Both the position numbers and the translations under genes were made by a program. The notes below the pieces were generated by a model. That model saw nothing but the letters and a program-made list of their open reading frames with translations, was not told where the DNA came from and ran no database searches. Positions 16,575 through 25,578 of a stretch of 64,000 bases of DNA are shown piece by piece. The DNA comes from Perlucidibaca piscinae DSM 21586. GTDB lineage: Bacteria; Pseudomonadota; Gammaproteobacteria; Pseudomonadales; Moraxellaceae. The DNA lies in assembly GCF_000420045.1 (NCBI RefSeq), contig NZ_ATUE01000005.1, positions 372,001 to 436,000 of the forward strand, written 5' to 3'. Within the stretch, counting starts at the first letter, position 1. Every line of letters begins with the position of its first letter.

Positions 16575-19361
16575 TCAGTGCGCCTCGTCCCAGTTGCTGC
16601 CCGTGCCCACCTCGACCTCCAGCGGCACGGTCAGCGTAGCTGCCGCCGGCATCTCGCGCTGCAGCAGGAGCCGCACCGTCTCGACCTCGGCCAGCGGCAC
16701 TTCCAGCACCAGTTCGTCATGCACCTGCATGATCATCGCGGCCTTGAGCCCCTGCGCTTCGATGGCGGCCTGCACGCGCAGCATGGCGCGCTTGACGATG
16801 TCGGCGGCCGAGCCCTGCATGGGCGCGTTGATGGCGGCGCGCTCAGCGGCCTGGCGCACGGCCGGACGACTGGCGTGGATGTCGCGCAGCATCAGGCGAC
16901 GCCCGAACAGGGTTTCCACGTATCCGGCACTGGCCGCCTGCTGGCGGGTGCGCTCCATGTAGGCCTGGACACCGGGGTAGCGGGCGAAATAGGTGGCGAT
17001 GTAGGCCTGCGCCTCGCCACGCGAGATGTTCAGCTGCCTGGCCAGACCGAAGGCCGACATGCCGTAGATGAGTCCGAAGTTCACCGCCTTGGCGGCACGT
17101 CGCTGATCGGCCGTGACCTCGGCGGGCGTGATGCCCAGCACCTCGGCAGCGGTGGCACGGTGCACGTCGAGACCTTCGCGGAACGCCTTCAGCAGACCCT
17201 CGTCACCCGACAGATGCGCCATGATGCGCAGCTCGATCTGCGAGTAGTCGGCGGCCATCAGCACATGACCGGGGGCAGCCACGAAGGCCTGGCGGATGCG
17301 TCGTCCTTCCTCGGTGCGGATGGGGATGTTCTGCAGATTGGGGTCGGATGACGACAGCCGCCCGGTCGCCGTCACCGCCTGGTGGTAGGAGGTGTGCACA
17401 CGACCGGTGGCAGGATGAATCATCTCCGGGAGCTTGTCGGTGTAGGTCGACTTCAACTTGGCCAGGCTGCGGTGCTCAAGCAGCACGCGCGGCAGCGGAT
17501 GCTCGAGCTGCTCGAGCACGTCCTCGGCCGTGGAGTACTGGCCGGTGGCGGTTTTCTTGCCGCCGGGAATGCCGAGCTTGTCGAACAGGATCTGGCCCAG
17601 CTGCTTCGGCGAGCCCAGGTTGAACTCCTCGCCGGCAATCTCGTAGGCCTGCTGTTCCAGCCAGTGCAGGCGCGACGCCAGCGACAGCGACTGCAGCTTG
17701 AGACGATCCGGATCGATCAGCGTGCCATGCCGCTCCATGCCCTGCAGGACACGCTGCACCGGCAGCTCAAGCTCACGCAACAGGCTGTCCAGCTGCGGCG
17801 CCGTCGCCAGAGCGGCATCGAAGCGGCGGGCCAGGCGCAGCGTGAGGTCGGCATCCTCGCCGGCATACGGTGCGGCCACGGCGATGGCGATCTGGTTGAA
17901 GGTGAGCTGCTTGACGCCCTTGCCGGCAATGTCCTCGAAGGCGATGGAGTCGCGTCCGAGATAGTACCGGGCCATGTCACCGAGGTTGTGGCGCGTGGCG
18001 GTGGCATCCAGCACGTAGGAGGCCAGCATGGTGTCGTGCACGATGCCGCGCAGGGTGATGCCGGCATTGGCCAGCACGTGGGTGTCGAACTTGCCGTGCT
18101 GCAGGATCTTGCCGCGACCGGCATCCTCCAACAACGGCTTCAGGGCGGCAAGCACCTGCTCGCGCGGGAGCTGCTCCGGCTCGGCGGGACCGTCGTGCCC
18201 GATCGGCACATACCAGGCCGCGCCCGGCTCGACCGCGAAGGACAGCCCCACAAGCTGTGCCGACAGGTAGTCCAGGCTGTCGGTCTCGGTGTCGAAGGCG
18301 AACTGCGTGGCCGAGAGCAGGGCCGTTCGCAGGGCATCCAGCTGGTCGGTGGTCAGCACCACCGTGGTCTCGGTATGTTCCGGTCCGTCATCGCGACCGA
18401 TGTCGGCGACCTGCCCGGTCGGGCTGGCCACGACGGCTGCCTCGCCAGCCGGTGCGGGCTCGGCACGCGACCAGGTCGCGGCGCCAGGGGCGGCCGCTGC
18501 CGCCGGGGCGTTGCCGAGCTCGTTGAGCCAGCTGCGGAACTCCAGCTCGCCATAGAGCTGGCGTAGCGCGTCGGTGTCGCTGACGCCCAGGCAGAGGGCG
18601 TCAATGGCAACCGGCAACGCCAGGTCACAGCGTATGGTCACCAGATCGCGGGTCAGCGGCAGCATGGGCTGGTGGGCACGGAAGCTCTCGCCGGTCTTGC
18701 CCTTGATGGCTGCCGCCTGCGCCTCGATGACCGCCAGCGAACCATGCTCGGCCAGCCACTTGGCGGCGGTCTTGGGGCCGACGCCGGGCACGCCGGGAAT
18801 GCCGTCGGAACTGTCACCGACCAGCATCAGGTAGTCAATGAACTGATCAGGACGCACGCCGAACTTGTTGAACACGCCGGCCTCGTCGAGCACCACGCTG
18901 GTCATGGTGTTGACCAGGGTCACCTGCGGCGTCACCAGCTGGGCCAGGTCCTTGTCGCCGGTCGATACCAGCACCGGCCAGCCGGCAGCTTCAGCCTGTC
19001 GCGCCAGGGTGCCGATGACATCATCGGCCTCGACGCCGGGCTCGCAGAGCAGCGGCAGTCCAAGCGCACGCACCAGCGCATGCAGGGGCGCGATCTGCGC
19101 GCGCATGTCATCCGGCATGGGCGGGCGATGCGCCTTGTACTCGGGATAGAGGTCTTCGCGAAAGGTCTTGCCCGGGGCATCGAAGACCACGGCAACATGG
19201 CTGGGCTGGACCTGCTTGATCAGGCTGCGCAGCATGTTGATGACGCCCTTGATGGCGCCGGTGGGCTGACCGCTGCGTGTCACCAGGGGTGGCAGGGCGT
19301 GGTAGGCGCGATACAGATAGGAGGACCCGTCAACCAGGACCAGGGGCGGACGCGCAGACAT
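16575..19361 (-). CDS. polA: DNA polymerase I
   Basis: 928 residues from the ATG at 19361, the usual PolA length; eight upstream in-frame residues are rejected. The N-terminal 5'-3' exonuclease is intact (LVDGSSYLYRAYHAL, GVEADDVIGTLA, STGDKDLAQLV). The central 3'-5' exonuclease keeps the ExoI motif FDTETDSLD. The polymerase motifs are A (DYSQIELRIMAHLSGD), B (RRAAKAVNFGLIYGMS) and C (QVHDELVLEVP). It fills gaps after Okazaki-fragment processing and repair. It is divergent from zur. Confidence 0.98.
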   Translation of the reverse strand: MSARPPLVLVDGSSYLYRAYHALPPLVTRSGQPTGAIKGVINMLRSLIKQVQPSHVAVVFDAPGKTFREDLYPEYKAHRPPMPDDMRAQIAPLHALVRALGLPLLCEPGVEADDVIGTLARQAEAAGWPVLVSTGDKDLAQLVTPQVTLVNTMTSVVLDEAGVFNKFGVRPDQFIDYLMLVGDSSDGIPGVPGVGPKTAAKWLAEHGSLAVIEAQAAAIKGKTGESFRAHQPMLPLTRDLVTIRCDLALPVAIDALCLGVSDTDALRQLYGELEFRSWLNELGNAPAAAAAPGAATWSRAEPAPAGEAAVVASPTGQVADIGRDDGPEHTETTVVLTTDQLDALRTALLSATQFAFDTETDSLDYLSAQLVGLSFAVEPGAAWYVPIGHDGPAEPEQLPREQVLAALKPLLEDAGRGKILQHGKFDTHVLANAGITLRGIVHDTMLASYVLDATATRHNLGDMARYYLGRDSIAFEDIAGKGVKQLTFNQIAIAVAAPYAGEDADLTLRLARRFDAALATAPQLDSLLRELELPVQRVLQGMERHGTLIDPDRLKLQSLSLASRLHWLEQQAYEIAGEEFNLGSPKQLGQILFDKLGIPGGKKTATGQYSTAEDVLEQLEHPLPRVLLEHRSLAKLKSTYTDKLPEMIHPATGRVHTSYHQAVTATGRLSSSDPNLQNIPIRTEEGRRIRQAFVAAPGHVLMAADYSQIELRIMAHLSGDEGLLKAFREGLDVHRATAAEVLGITPAEVTADQRRAAKAVNFGLIYGMSAFGLARQLNISRGEAQAYIATYFARYPGVQAYMERTRQQAASAGYVETLFGRRLMLRDIHASRPAVRQAAERAAINAPMQGSAADIVKRAMLRVQAAIEAQGLKAAMIMQVHDELVLEVPLAEVETVRLLLQREMPAAATLTVPLEVEVGTGSNWDEAH

Positions 19362-19392
19362 GCGGCAGGCTCGGCTGTTTGGCAAAGACCTT

Positions 19393-19409
19393 ATGTTACA
19401 CTGTTACAT
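19393..19409. promoter_or_regulatory. Candidate Zur box upstream of zur-znuC-znuB
   Basis: The near-palindrome ATGTTACACTGTTACAT (one mismatched pair around the centre) has the ATGTTA-Y-A...T-R-TAACAT character of gammaproteobacterial Zur operators. It lies 35 bases upstream of the zur ATG, in the polA-zur gap, so it could allow zinc-dependent autoregulation of the operon. The match is by eye. Confidence 0.6.
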
Positions 19410-19444
19410 CTTCAACGCTGCGGCCATTTCCTGCCCGGGGCCCC

Positions 19445-19957
19445 ATGTCGATCCGCTCCATCACCTCCCGCGCCGGTCATCGCGCCGACATCCGTCCGAG
19501 TCTGGCGCATGACCACAGCCAGTGCATACGCATGGCACTGAGCCAGGCGGAGCGGGTCTGTGCCGCCGAGGGCGCACGCCTGACGCCGTTGCGGCATCGC
19601 GTGCTGGAGCTGGTCTGGGCCAGCCACCGGCCGCTGGGTGCCTATGACCTGCTCGACCAGCTCAGCAAGGAAGGTCACAAGCCGGCACCGCCGACCATCT
19701 ACCGTGCCCTGGACTTTCTGCTCGAGCACAAGCTGATCCATCGCCTGGCCACGCTGAACGCCTATCTGGGCTGCTCGCATCCGGGCGAGGCGCATGGCGG
19801 CTTCTTTCTGATCTGCCAGGACTGCGGCACGGTGGAGGAGGTGCGCGATCCGCTGCCGCTGTCCGCGGCTGTCGAGAAGCTGGCCGGACAGGCCCGTTTC
19901 CAGGTCAGCCAGAGCGTGCTGGAAGTCACCGGTCGCTGCCAGGCCTGCCAGTCATGA
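19445..19957 (+). CDS. zur: Zinc uptake regulator Zur (Fur family)
   Basis: 170 residues from the ATG at 19445. The winged helix is LTPLRHRVLELVWASHRPLGAYDLLDQL with the recognition part PPTIYRALDFLLE. The Zn-site regions are GCSHPGEAHGGFFLICQDCG and the C-terminal CQACQ, giving paired CxxC motifs. The first about 35 residues (His-bearing) precede the usual start, so a shorter start at the ATG in RMALSQAE is possible. Zn-bound Zur represses zinc-uptake genes. znuC begins four bases before its stop. Confidence 0.93.
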   Translation: MSIRSITSRAGHRADIRPSLAHDHSQCIRMALSQAERVCAAEGARLTPLRHRVLELVWASHRPLGAYDLLDQLSKEGHKPAPPTIYRALDFLLEHKLIHRLATLNAYLGCSHPGEAHGGFFLICQDCGTVEEVRDPLPLSAAVEKLAGQARFQVSQSVLEVTGRCQACQS

Positions 19958-20745
19958 CTGCATCCGGCACCCTGCTCGCGCTGCGCGACATTGGCTGGCA
20001 CCATGACGGCCGGCAGATCCTGCGCGATGTCGACCTCACCCTGGATGCCGGCGAGATTCTCACCGTCATCGGCCCCAATGGCGCCGGCAAGACCTGCCTG
20101 ATCCGCATCGCCCTCGGTCTGCTTCAGCCCGACCATGGCGAGCGCTGGCTGCGCGCGGGCACGCGGGTGGGCTATGTGCCGCAGAAACTGCGCCTGAACA
20201 GCTACCTGCCACTCACCGTGGCGGAGTTTCTCGCCATTCCGCCGCATGCCGGCGGCAAGGGGCCGCGCCGGTTGTCGACGGCGGCGGTGACACGGGCCCT
20301 GGCCGAGGTCGATGCCGATCACCTGCTGCAACGCCCGACCCATGCGCTCTCCGGCGGCGAGCATCAGCGCGTGCTGCTGGCGCGGGCCCTGCTGCGCACA
20401 CCGGAACTGCTGGTGCTCGACGAGCCGGTGCAAGGGGTCGATCTGGCCGGGCAGGCCGCGCTCTACGCGCTCATCGGCACCCTGCGCCAGCGCCTGGGCT
20501 GCGCGGTGCTGATGGTGTCGCATGACCTGCACGTGGTGATGGCCGCCACCGACCGCGTGCTGTGCCTTAACGGCCACGTCTGCTGCACCGGTCATCCCGA
20601 GGCGGTCAGTCGCGACCCGGCCTACCGCGAACTGTTCGGTGTCGCCGGGGCAGGCAGCCTGGCGATCTACACCCATCATCACGATCACCATCACACCCTG
20701 CATGGGGACGCCCGCCACTGCGGCGAGGAGTGCCATCATGACTGA
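19954..20745 (+). CDS. znuC: Zinc ABC transporter ATP-binding protein ZnuC
   Basis: 263 residues. Walker A GPNGAGKTCL, Q-loop VPQKL, signature LSGGEHQRVLLARALL, Walker B LLVLDEP and H-loop VSHD are all present. The C-terminal 26 residues carry ten His and two Cys, a metal-binding-like tail also seen in other ZnuC proteins. It overlaps zur by four bases and znuB by eight, so all three are translationally coupled. The substrate-binding gene znuA is not in the window. Confidence 0.95.
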   Translation: MTASGTLLALRDIGWHHDGRQILRDVDLTLDAGEILTVIGPNGAGKTCLIRIALGLLQPDHGERWLRAGTRVGYVPQKLRLNSYLPLTVAEFLAIPPHAGGKGPRRLSTAAVTRALAEVDADHLLQRPTHALSGGEHQRVLLARALLRTPELLVLDEPVQGVDLAGQAALYALIGTLRQRLGCAVLMVSHDLHVVMAATDRVLCLNGHVCCTGHPEAVSRDPAYRELFGVAGAGSLAIYTHHHDHHHTLHGDARHCGEECHHD

Positions 20746-21535
20746 GCTGCTCTGGCCCCTGCTCGGCGGCCTCATGACGGCGGCACTGGCCGGTCCGCTG
20801 GGCGCGCTGCTGCTGTGGCGACGCATGGCCTATTTCGGCGACAGCCTGGCACATGCCTCGCTGCTGGGCGTGGCCCTGGCCCTGCTGCTTGAGCTGCCGT
20901 CCGGGCCCTGGGTGGTGGCGGTGTGTCTGGCGGTGGCACTGCTGCTGAGCCGGCTGATGCAAAGCCAGGCTCATGGCATCGACACCTGGCTCACCATCAT
21001 GGCCTACAGCGGGCTCAGTCTCGCGCTGCTGCTGACCGCCGTGCATGGCGATGACGGCCATGGCCACGGTCATGATCTCGAGGCCTATCTGTTCGGCGAC
21101 CTGATGGCGCTGACGGCCAGCCAATGCGGCTGGACCGCGCTCGGCCTGGCCGGGGTGGCCGCCGTGCTGTGGCGGATCTGGCCGGCCCTGCTGGCCATGG
21201 CCGTGGACGAGGAAACCGCCGCGGTGGATGGCTGGCCGGTGCAGCGACTGCGTCCCGTGATGCTGCTCCTGCTCGCGGGCGTGGTGGCGGCGGGCGCCAA
21301 GCTCATGGGCGTACTGCTGATCAGCGCGCTGCTGGTGATGCCGGCGGCAGCGGCACGCCTGGCCTCACGGACACCAGGCGGCATGGCACTGGGCGCCAGC
21401 CTGATCGCCATGCTGGCGGTGCTGGCCGGCTGGACCAGCCATGTCTGGCTGGCCACCCCGCCAGCCCCGGTCATCGTGCTCAGCGCCCTGGCCGTCCTGC
21501 TCGCCCTGATGCTGCGACAACGCCTGAGCGCCTGA
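20738..21535 (+). CDS. znuB: Zinc ABC transporter permease ZnuB
   Basis: 265 residues from the ATG at 20738 inside the znuC end. It is an ABC-3 family integral membrane protein with about eight hydrophobic helices. The motif GAKLMGVLLISALLVMPAAAAR is typical of the permease core. A His/Asp-rich cytoplasmic or periplasmic loop HGDDGHGHGHDLE lies at about residues 104-116. It forms the zinc importer with ZnuC and an external ZnuA. Confidence 0.94.
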   Translation: MTELLWPLLGGLMTAALAGPLGALLLWRRMAYFGDSLAHASLLGVALALLLELPSGPWVVAVCLAVALLLSRLMQSQAHGIDTWLTIMAYSGLSLALLLTAVHGDDGHGHGHDLEAYLFGDLMALTASQCGWTALGLAGVAAVLWRIWPALLAMAVDEETAAVDGWPVQRLRPVMLLLLAGVVAAGAKLMGVLLISALLVMPAAAARLASRTPGGMALGASLIAMLAVLAGWTSHVWLATPPAPVIVLSALAVLLALMLRQRLSA

Positions 21536-21539
21536 GCAC

Positions 21540-21746
21540 TCAGGGCTTGAAGCGGATCACGCCGGTGTCGTGGTCGTGCTCCTCGTCCGGCTCCTTCATG
21601 GTGACCTCGGTCGGGCGCGTGTCGGTGTAGTCGCAGCGCACGCACTGCACCCACTCGCGAGCGTCCTCGGTGCACAGCTGCAGCTTGTCCTCGAGTCCGC
21701 ATCCCGGACATTTGGCGCCGGCGATGAAACGACGCAGCACGCTCAT
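21540..21746 (-). CDS. yheV: YheV-family zinc-ribbon protein
   Basis: 68 residues. It has two Cys pairs, CPGC at 13-16 and CVRC at 35-38, in the YheV order, then an acidic/His tail (EPDEEHDHDTGVIRFKP). YheV (DUF2387) is of unknown function and commonly sits immediately after prlC, as here, where start and stop overlap by four bases. Confidence 0.88.
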   Translation of the reverse strand: MSVLRRFIAGAKCPGCGLEDKLQLCTEDAREWVQCVRCDYTDTRPTEVTMKEPDEEHDHDTGVIRFKP

Positions 21747-23785
21747 GCCGCCACCTCGTCAAGCAGCCCCGAGTGCCTCAGCAGCGCCTCCGGTGACGGA
21801 TCACGGCCGCGGAAGGCACGGAACAACTCGGCAGCAGGACGACTGCCCCCCTGGGCCAGCACGGCCGCGCGAAAGCGCAGGCCGGTGTCGGCATTGAACA
21901 CGCCCTCTTCCTCGAATGCCGCGAAGGCATCGGCGGACAGCACCTCGGCCCACTTGTAGCTGTAATACCCGGCGGCATAGCCACCAGCGAAGATATGCGT
22001 GAAGCTGCAGGGGAAACGGTTCCAGCGCGGCGGACGCAGCACGCTGGTGAGATCGCGGATGTCCTCGAGCAGCGTGAGGGCACGCGCGAAGTCGACATCG
22101 CGCTGACGGTGGATCTCCAGATCGAAGAGCGAGAACTCGAGCTGGCGCAAGGTCATCAACCCGGACTGGAAGTGACGGGCGGCAAACAGGCGGTCCAGCA
22201 GGGTCTGCGGCAACGGCTCGCCGCTGTCGACATGGCCGGAGATCAGCGCCAGGCCTTCCGGCGTCCAGCACCAGTTTTCCAAGAACTGGCTGGGCAGCTC
22301 GACGGCATCCCAGGCCACGCCATTGATGCCGGACACCGCAGCGACCTCGACCTCGGTCAGCATGTGATGCAGGCCATGACCGAATTCGTGGAACAAGGTG
22401 GTGACTTCGTCGTGGCTGAGCAGGGCAGGCTTGCCGTTGACCGGCGGATTGAAGTTGCCGGTGAGAAAGGCGATGGGCAGCTGCAGCGTGCCGTCCGGCA
22501 GCCGGCGGCGCACGCGGGCATCCGCCATCCAGGCGCCGCCACGCTTGTTGGCGCGGGCATAGAGATCGAGATAGAACCAGGCCCGGGTCTGACCATGCTC
22601 CTGCACCGCCCAGGCGGTGACATCCGGATGGTAGGTCTCCAGCTCCGGGGCCGGCACCAGGGTGATGCCGAAGAGACGCTGCACCACGGCGAACAGGCCC
22701 TCGATGACGCGTGGCGCCGGGAAGTAGGGACGCAGGTCCTCCTGGGACAGGGCATAGCGATGCTGCTTGAGCTGCTCGGCGGCGTAGGTCATGTCCCAGG
22801 GCTGCAGATCGTCCAGCCCCAGCTCGGCGGCCGCGAAGGCCTTGAGTTCGGCGAAATCGCGCTCGGCGCCGGGACGGGCGCGCCGGGCGAGGTCATGCAG
22901 GAAGTCCAGCACCTGCTCGACGCTGTCAGCCATCTTGGGCTCCAGCGACAACGCGGCGTAATGCGGGAAGCCCAGCAGCTCGGCCTGCTGCTGGCGCAGC
23001 GCAAGAATCTCGCTGATCAGCGGACCGTTGTCGAAGCGTCCTGCCTGCGGCCCCTGATCGGAGGCGCGGGTGGCATAGGCGGTGTAGATCTGCTCACGCA
23101 GAGCGCGATCACGGGCATGGGTCATCACCGCCAGGTAGCTGGGCATGTCCAGGGTGATGCGGAAGCCGCTGTCACCGGCGGCCTCGGCCAGTGCCGCCAG
23201 CAGCTGCAGGGCGTTGGCTGGCAGACCCTGCAGGCGGCTGTCATCAGGCAGGGTCAGGGACCAGGCCTGGGTGGCATCGAGGACCTGGTCGGCGAACTGC
23301 GAGGTCAGGCGCGACAGGCGCTCGCTGACCTCGGCGAACTGCTGCTTGGACGCGGCCGGCAGGCCGATGCCGCTGAGCCGGAAATCACGCAGGGCATTGC
23401 TCACGGCGCGCTGCTGCGCCACCGACAGACTGGCGAACGCAGGGCTGTCATGCAGGGCCTGCCAGGCGCGGAACAGGGGCTCGTGCTGGCCGATCTCGGT
23501 GGAAAACGCCGACAGCTTGGGAATGCAGGCGTTGTAGGCGGCACGCCAGGCGTCGCTGTTCATCACCGCATTCAGCTGCGAGATCGGCGCCCAGGCCGCG
23601 TTCAGGCGCGCGTCCATGACTTCCAGCGGAGCGGCGAGACTGTCCCAGGTCGGCTGCGACTGTCCGGCGAGACGTTCGACCTCGGCGCGGTAGTCCGCCA
23701 GCAGTCGATCCACCGCCGGCTCGACGTCCTCGGGCGTGAGGCAGGAAAACACCGGCAGGGCCGGCGGGTTGAGCAGCGCTTGCAT
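21743..23785 (-). CDS. prlC: Oligopeptidase A (M3 metallopeptidase)
   Basis: 680 residues from the ATG at 23785, preceded by GAGGT. Oligopeptidase A is a cytoplasmic zinc peptidase degrading signal peptides and other oligopeptides. The zinc motif is HEFGHGLHHML, followed by the third ligand Glu in the ENWCW segment region. N-terminal NPPALPVFSCLTPEDVEPAVD is typical. The next gene upstream, aroE, ends 10 bases before it. Confidence 0.95.
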   Translation of the reverse strand: MQALLNPPALPVFSCLTPEDVEPAVDRLLADYRAEVERLAGQSQPTWDSLAAPLEVMDARLNAAWAPISQLNAVMNSDAWRAAYNACIPKLSAFSTEIGQHEPLFRAWQALHDSPAFASLSVAQQRAVSNALRDFRLSGIGLPAASKQQFAEVSERLSRLTSQFADQVLDATQAWSLTLPDDSRLQGLPANALQLLAALAEAAGDSGFRITLDMPSYLAVMTHARDRALREQIYTAYATRASDQGPQAGRFDNGPLISEILALRQQQAELLGFPHYAALSLEPKMADSVEQVLDFLHDLARRARPGAERDFAELKAFAAAELGLDDLQPWDMTYAAEQLKQHRYALSQEDLRPYFPAPRVIEGLFAVVQRLFGITLVPAPELETYHPDVTAWAVQEHGQTRAWFYLDLYARANKRGGAWMADARVRRRLPDGTLQLPIAFLTGNFNPPVNGKPALLSHDEVTTLFHEFGHGLHHMLTEVEVAAVSGINGVAWDAVELPSQFLENWCWTPEGLALISGHVDSGEPLPQTLLDRLFAARHFQSGLMTLRQLEFSLFDLEIHRQRDVDFARALTLLEDIRDLTSVLRPPRWNRFPCSFTHIFAGGYAAGYYSYKWAEVLSADAFAAFEEEGVFNADTGLRFRAAVLAQGGSRPAAELFRAFRGRDPSPEALLRHSGLLDEVAA

Positions 23786-23795
23786 CAGGTTCACC

Positions 23796-24632
23796 TCAGG
23801 CAGAAAGTTCGGCGCGCAACTGCGCCAGCACCGGGGCGGTATCGGGCCGGACACCGCGCCAGAGCAGAAAGGCCTCGGCCGCCTGCTCGACCAGCATGCC
23901 GAGCCCGTCACGGCGATGGCAAAGACCCGCGTCCCGCGCCCAGGCGAGGAACGGGGTATCACGGCCATACATCATGTCATAGACCGCGGTCTGCGCATGC
24001 CAGCTGCCGGCGGGCAGGGTCAGCGCAGCACCGGACAGGCTGGCGCTGGTGGCATTGATGACCACATCGGCCGGCGCGTGTGCCGGCCCGGCCAGCCAGT
24101 CTGCCTGCCCCATGCCCGTCACCCGTGCGGTATCGGCAAACAGGTCGGCCAGCGCCTCGGCACGCTCCGGAGTACGGTTCACCACCCGGATTTCCGTCAC
24201 GCCGGCATCGAGCAGGGGCTGGATCACGCCGCGCGCGGCGCCGCCGGCACCCAGCAGCAGCACGCGTGCACCATTCAGCGTCCAGCCGGCATTCACGACA
24301 ATGTCAGCCACCAGGCCGGCACCATCGGTGTTGTCACCAAAGACACGGCCATCCGACAGCGGCATCAGGGTGTTGACGGCGCCGGCACGGCGAGCGCGTT
24401 CGCTGAGCTGCTGGCACAGCGACCAAGCGACCTCCTTGAAGGGCACAGTGACGTTGGCGCCACGACCACCGTCACGCAGAAACTGCTGCCAGGTGCCGGC
24501 AAAGTCGTCCAGCGGTGCCAGCAGCGCGTCGTAGTGCAGATCCTGACCGGTCTGGACGGCAAAGGCGGCATGGATGCGCGGCGACTTGCTGTGTCCGATG
24601 GGGTTCCCGATGACGGCGTAGCGATCGGTCAT
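23796..24632 (-). CDS. aroE: Shikimate dehydrogenase (NADP+)
   Basis: 278 residues from the ATG at 24632, overlapping the hemF stop by four bases (ATGA). AroE reduces 3-dehydroshikimate to shikimate. Substrate-site motif YAVIGNPIGHSKSPRIHAAF, catalytic Lys/Asp in NVTVPFKE and DNTDGAGL, and the NADP loop LLGAGGAARGVI are present. Gene order prlC-aroE-hemF-tsaC-dprA on one strand suggests one operon. Confidence 0.97.
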   Translation of the reverse strand: MTDRYAVIGNPIGHSKSPRIHAAFAVQTGQDLHYDALLAPLDDFAGTWQQFLRDGGRGANVTVPFKEVAWSLCQQLSERARRAGAVNTLMPLSDGRVFGDNTDGAGLVADIVVNAGWTLNGARVLLLGAGGAARGVIQPLLDAGVTEIRVVNRTPERAEALADLFADTARVTGMGQADWLAGPAHAPADVVINATSASLSGAALTLPAGSWHAQTAVYDMMYGRDTPFLAWARDAGLCHRRDGLGMLVEQAAEAFLLWRGVRPDTAPVLAQLRAELSA

Positions 24633-25570
24633 GCCGGCACATCCCCAGCGGCAGCCGTGAGCGCGGGCCACCACTGCCGGTGCGGCAGAAAGCGCGTGTA
24701 GAGCTCGGCCTCGGGCGACCCCGGCTCGGGCTGCCAGTTGTAGCGCCAGTTAACCTGCGGTGGCAGCGACATCAGGATGGACTCGGTACGTCCACCCGTC
24801 TGCAGGCCGAACAGGGTGCCACGGTCATAGACCAGGTTGAACTCGACGTAGCGGCCGCGACGCAGGCACTGGAATTCGCGCTCGCGCTCGCCGTAGGGCG
24901 TGTCGCGACGACGCTCGACGATGGGCAGGTAGGCATCGAGGTACGCGTTGCCGACCGCCTGCATGAACGCGAACGAGGCATCGAAGCCGTCGTGGTTCCA
25001 GTCATCAAAGAAGAGGCCGCCGACACCGCGCGCCTCCTGGCGGTGACGCAGGAAGAAGTAGTCGTCACACCAGGCCTTGAGACGCGGGTAGACCTCGCTG
25101 CCGAAGGGCGCGCAGGCCTCGGCGGCGACCTGGTGCCAGTGCCGGCAATCCTCTTCGTTGCCGTAATAGGGCGTGAGGTCGAAACCGCCGCCAAACCACC
25201 ACACCGGTGCCTGGCCATCGGCTTCGGCAATGAAGAAGCGCACGTTGGCATGCGACGTGGGCACGTACGGATTGCGCGGGTGGATCACCAGCGACACGCC
25301 CATGGCCTGGAAGCGCCGGCCGGCCAGCTCGGGACGGTGGGCCGTCGCCGACACCGGCAGGGTCGCGCCCATGACATGCGAGAAGTTGACACCGCCTTTC
25401 TCGATCAGGGCGCCATTCTCCAGCACGCGGCTGCGTCCGCCGCCGCCTTCGGCGCGCGTCCAGCTGTCCTCGATGAAGGTACCGCCATCGGCGGCGGCGA
25501 GCGCCGCGCAGATGCGGTCCTGCAGATCCAGCAGATAGGCCTTAACAGCCTCGCTGTTGACGTGTTCCAT
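24629..25570 (-). CDS. hemF: Coproporphyrinogen III oxidase, oxygen-dependent
   Basis: 313 residues, ATG with AGGAG upstream. HemF decarboxylates coproporphyrinogen III to protoporphyrinogen IX in heme synthesis with O2. Family motifs: RAEGGGGRSRVLENGALIEKGGVNFS, HPRNPYVPTSHANVR, WWFGGGFDLTPYYG and DDYFFLRHRQEARGVGG. The heme supply fits the cytochromes in the window but it is a housekeeping gene. Confidence 0.97.
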   Translation of the reverse strand: MEHVNSEAVKAYLLDLQDRICAALAAADGGTFIEDSWTRAEGGGGRSRVLENGALIEKGGVNFSHVMGATLPVSATAHRPELAGRRFQAMGVSLVIHPRNPYVPTSHANVRFFIAEADGQAPVWWFGGGFDLTPYYGNEEDCRHWHQVAAEACAPFGSEVYPRLKAWCDDYFFLRHRQEARGVGGLFFDDWNHDGFDASFAFMQAVGNAYLDAYLPIVERRRDTPYGEREREFQCLRRGRYVEFNLVYDRGTLFGLQTGGRTESILMSLPPQVNWRYNWQPEPGSPEAELYTRFLPHRQWWPALTAAAGDVPA

Positions 25571-25578
25571 CGGGTCTC

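Noticed and set aside
21995..24058. A 687-residue plus-strand open frame
   Set aside because: Antisense of prlC, which is complete with its zinc motif.
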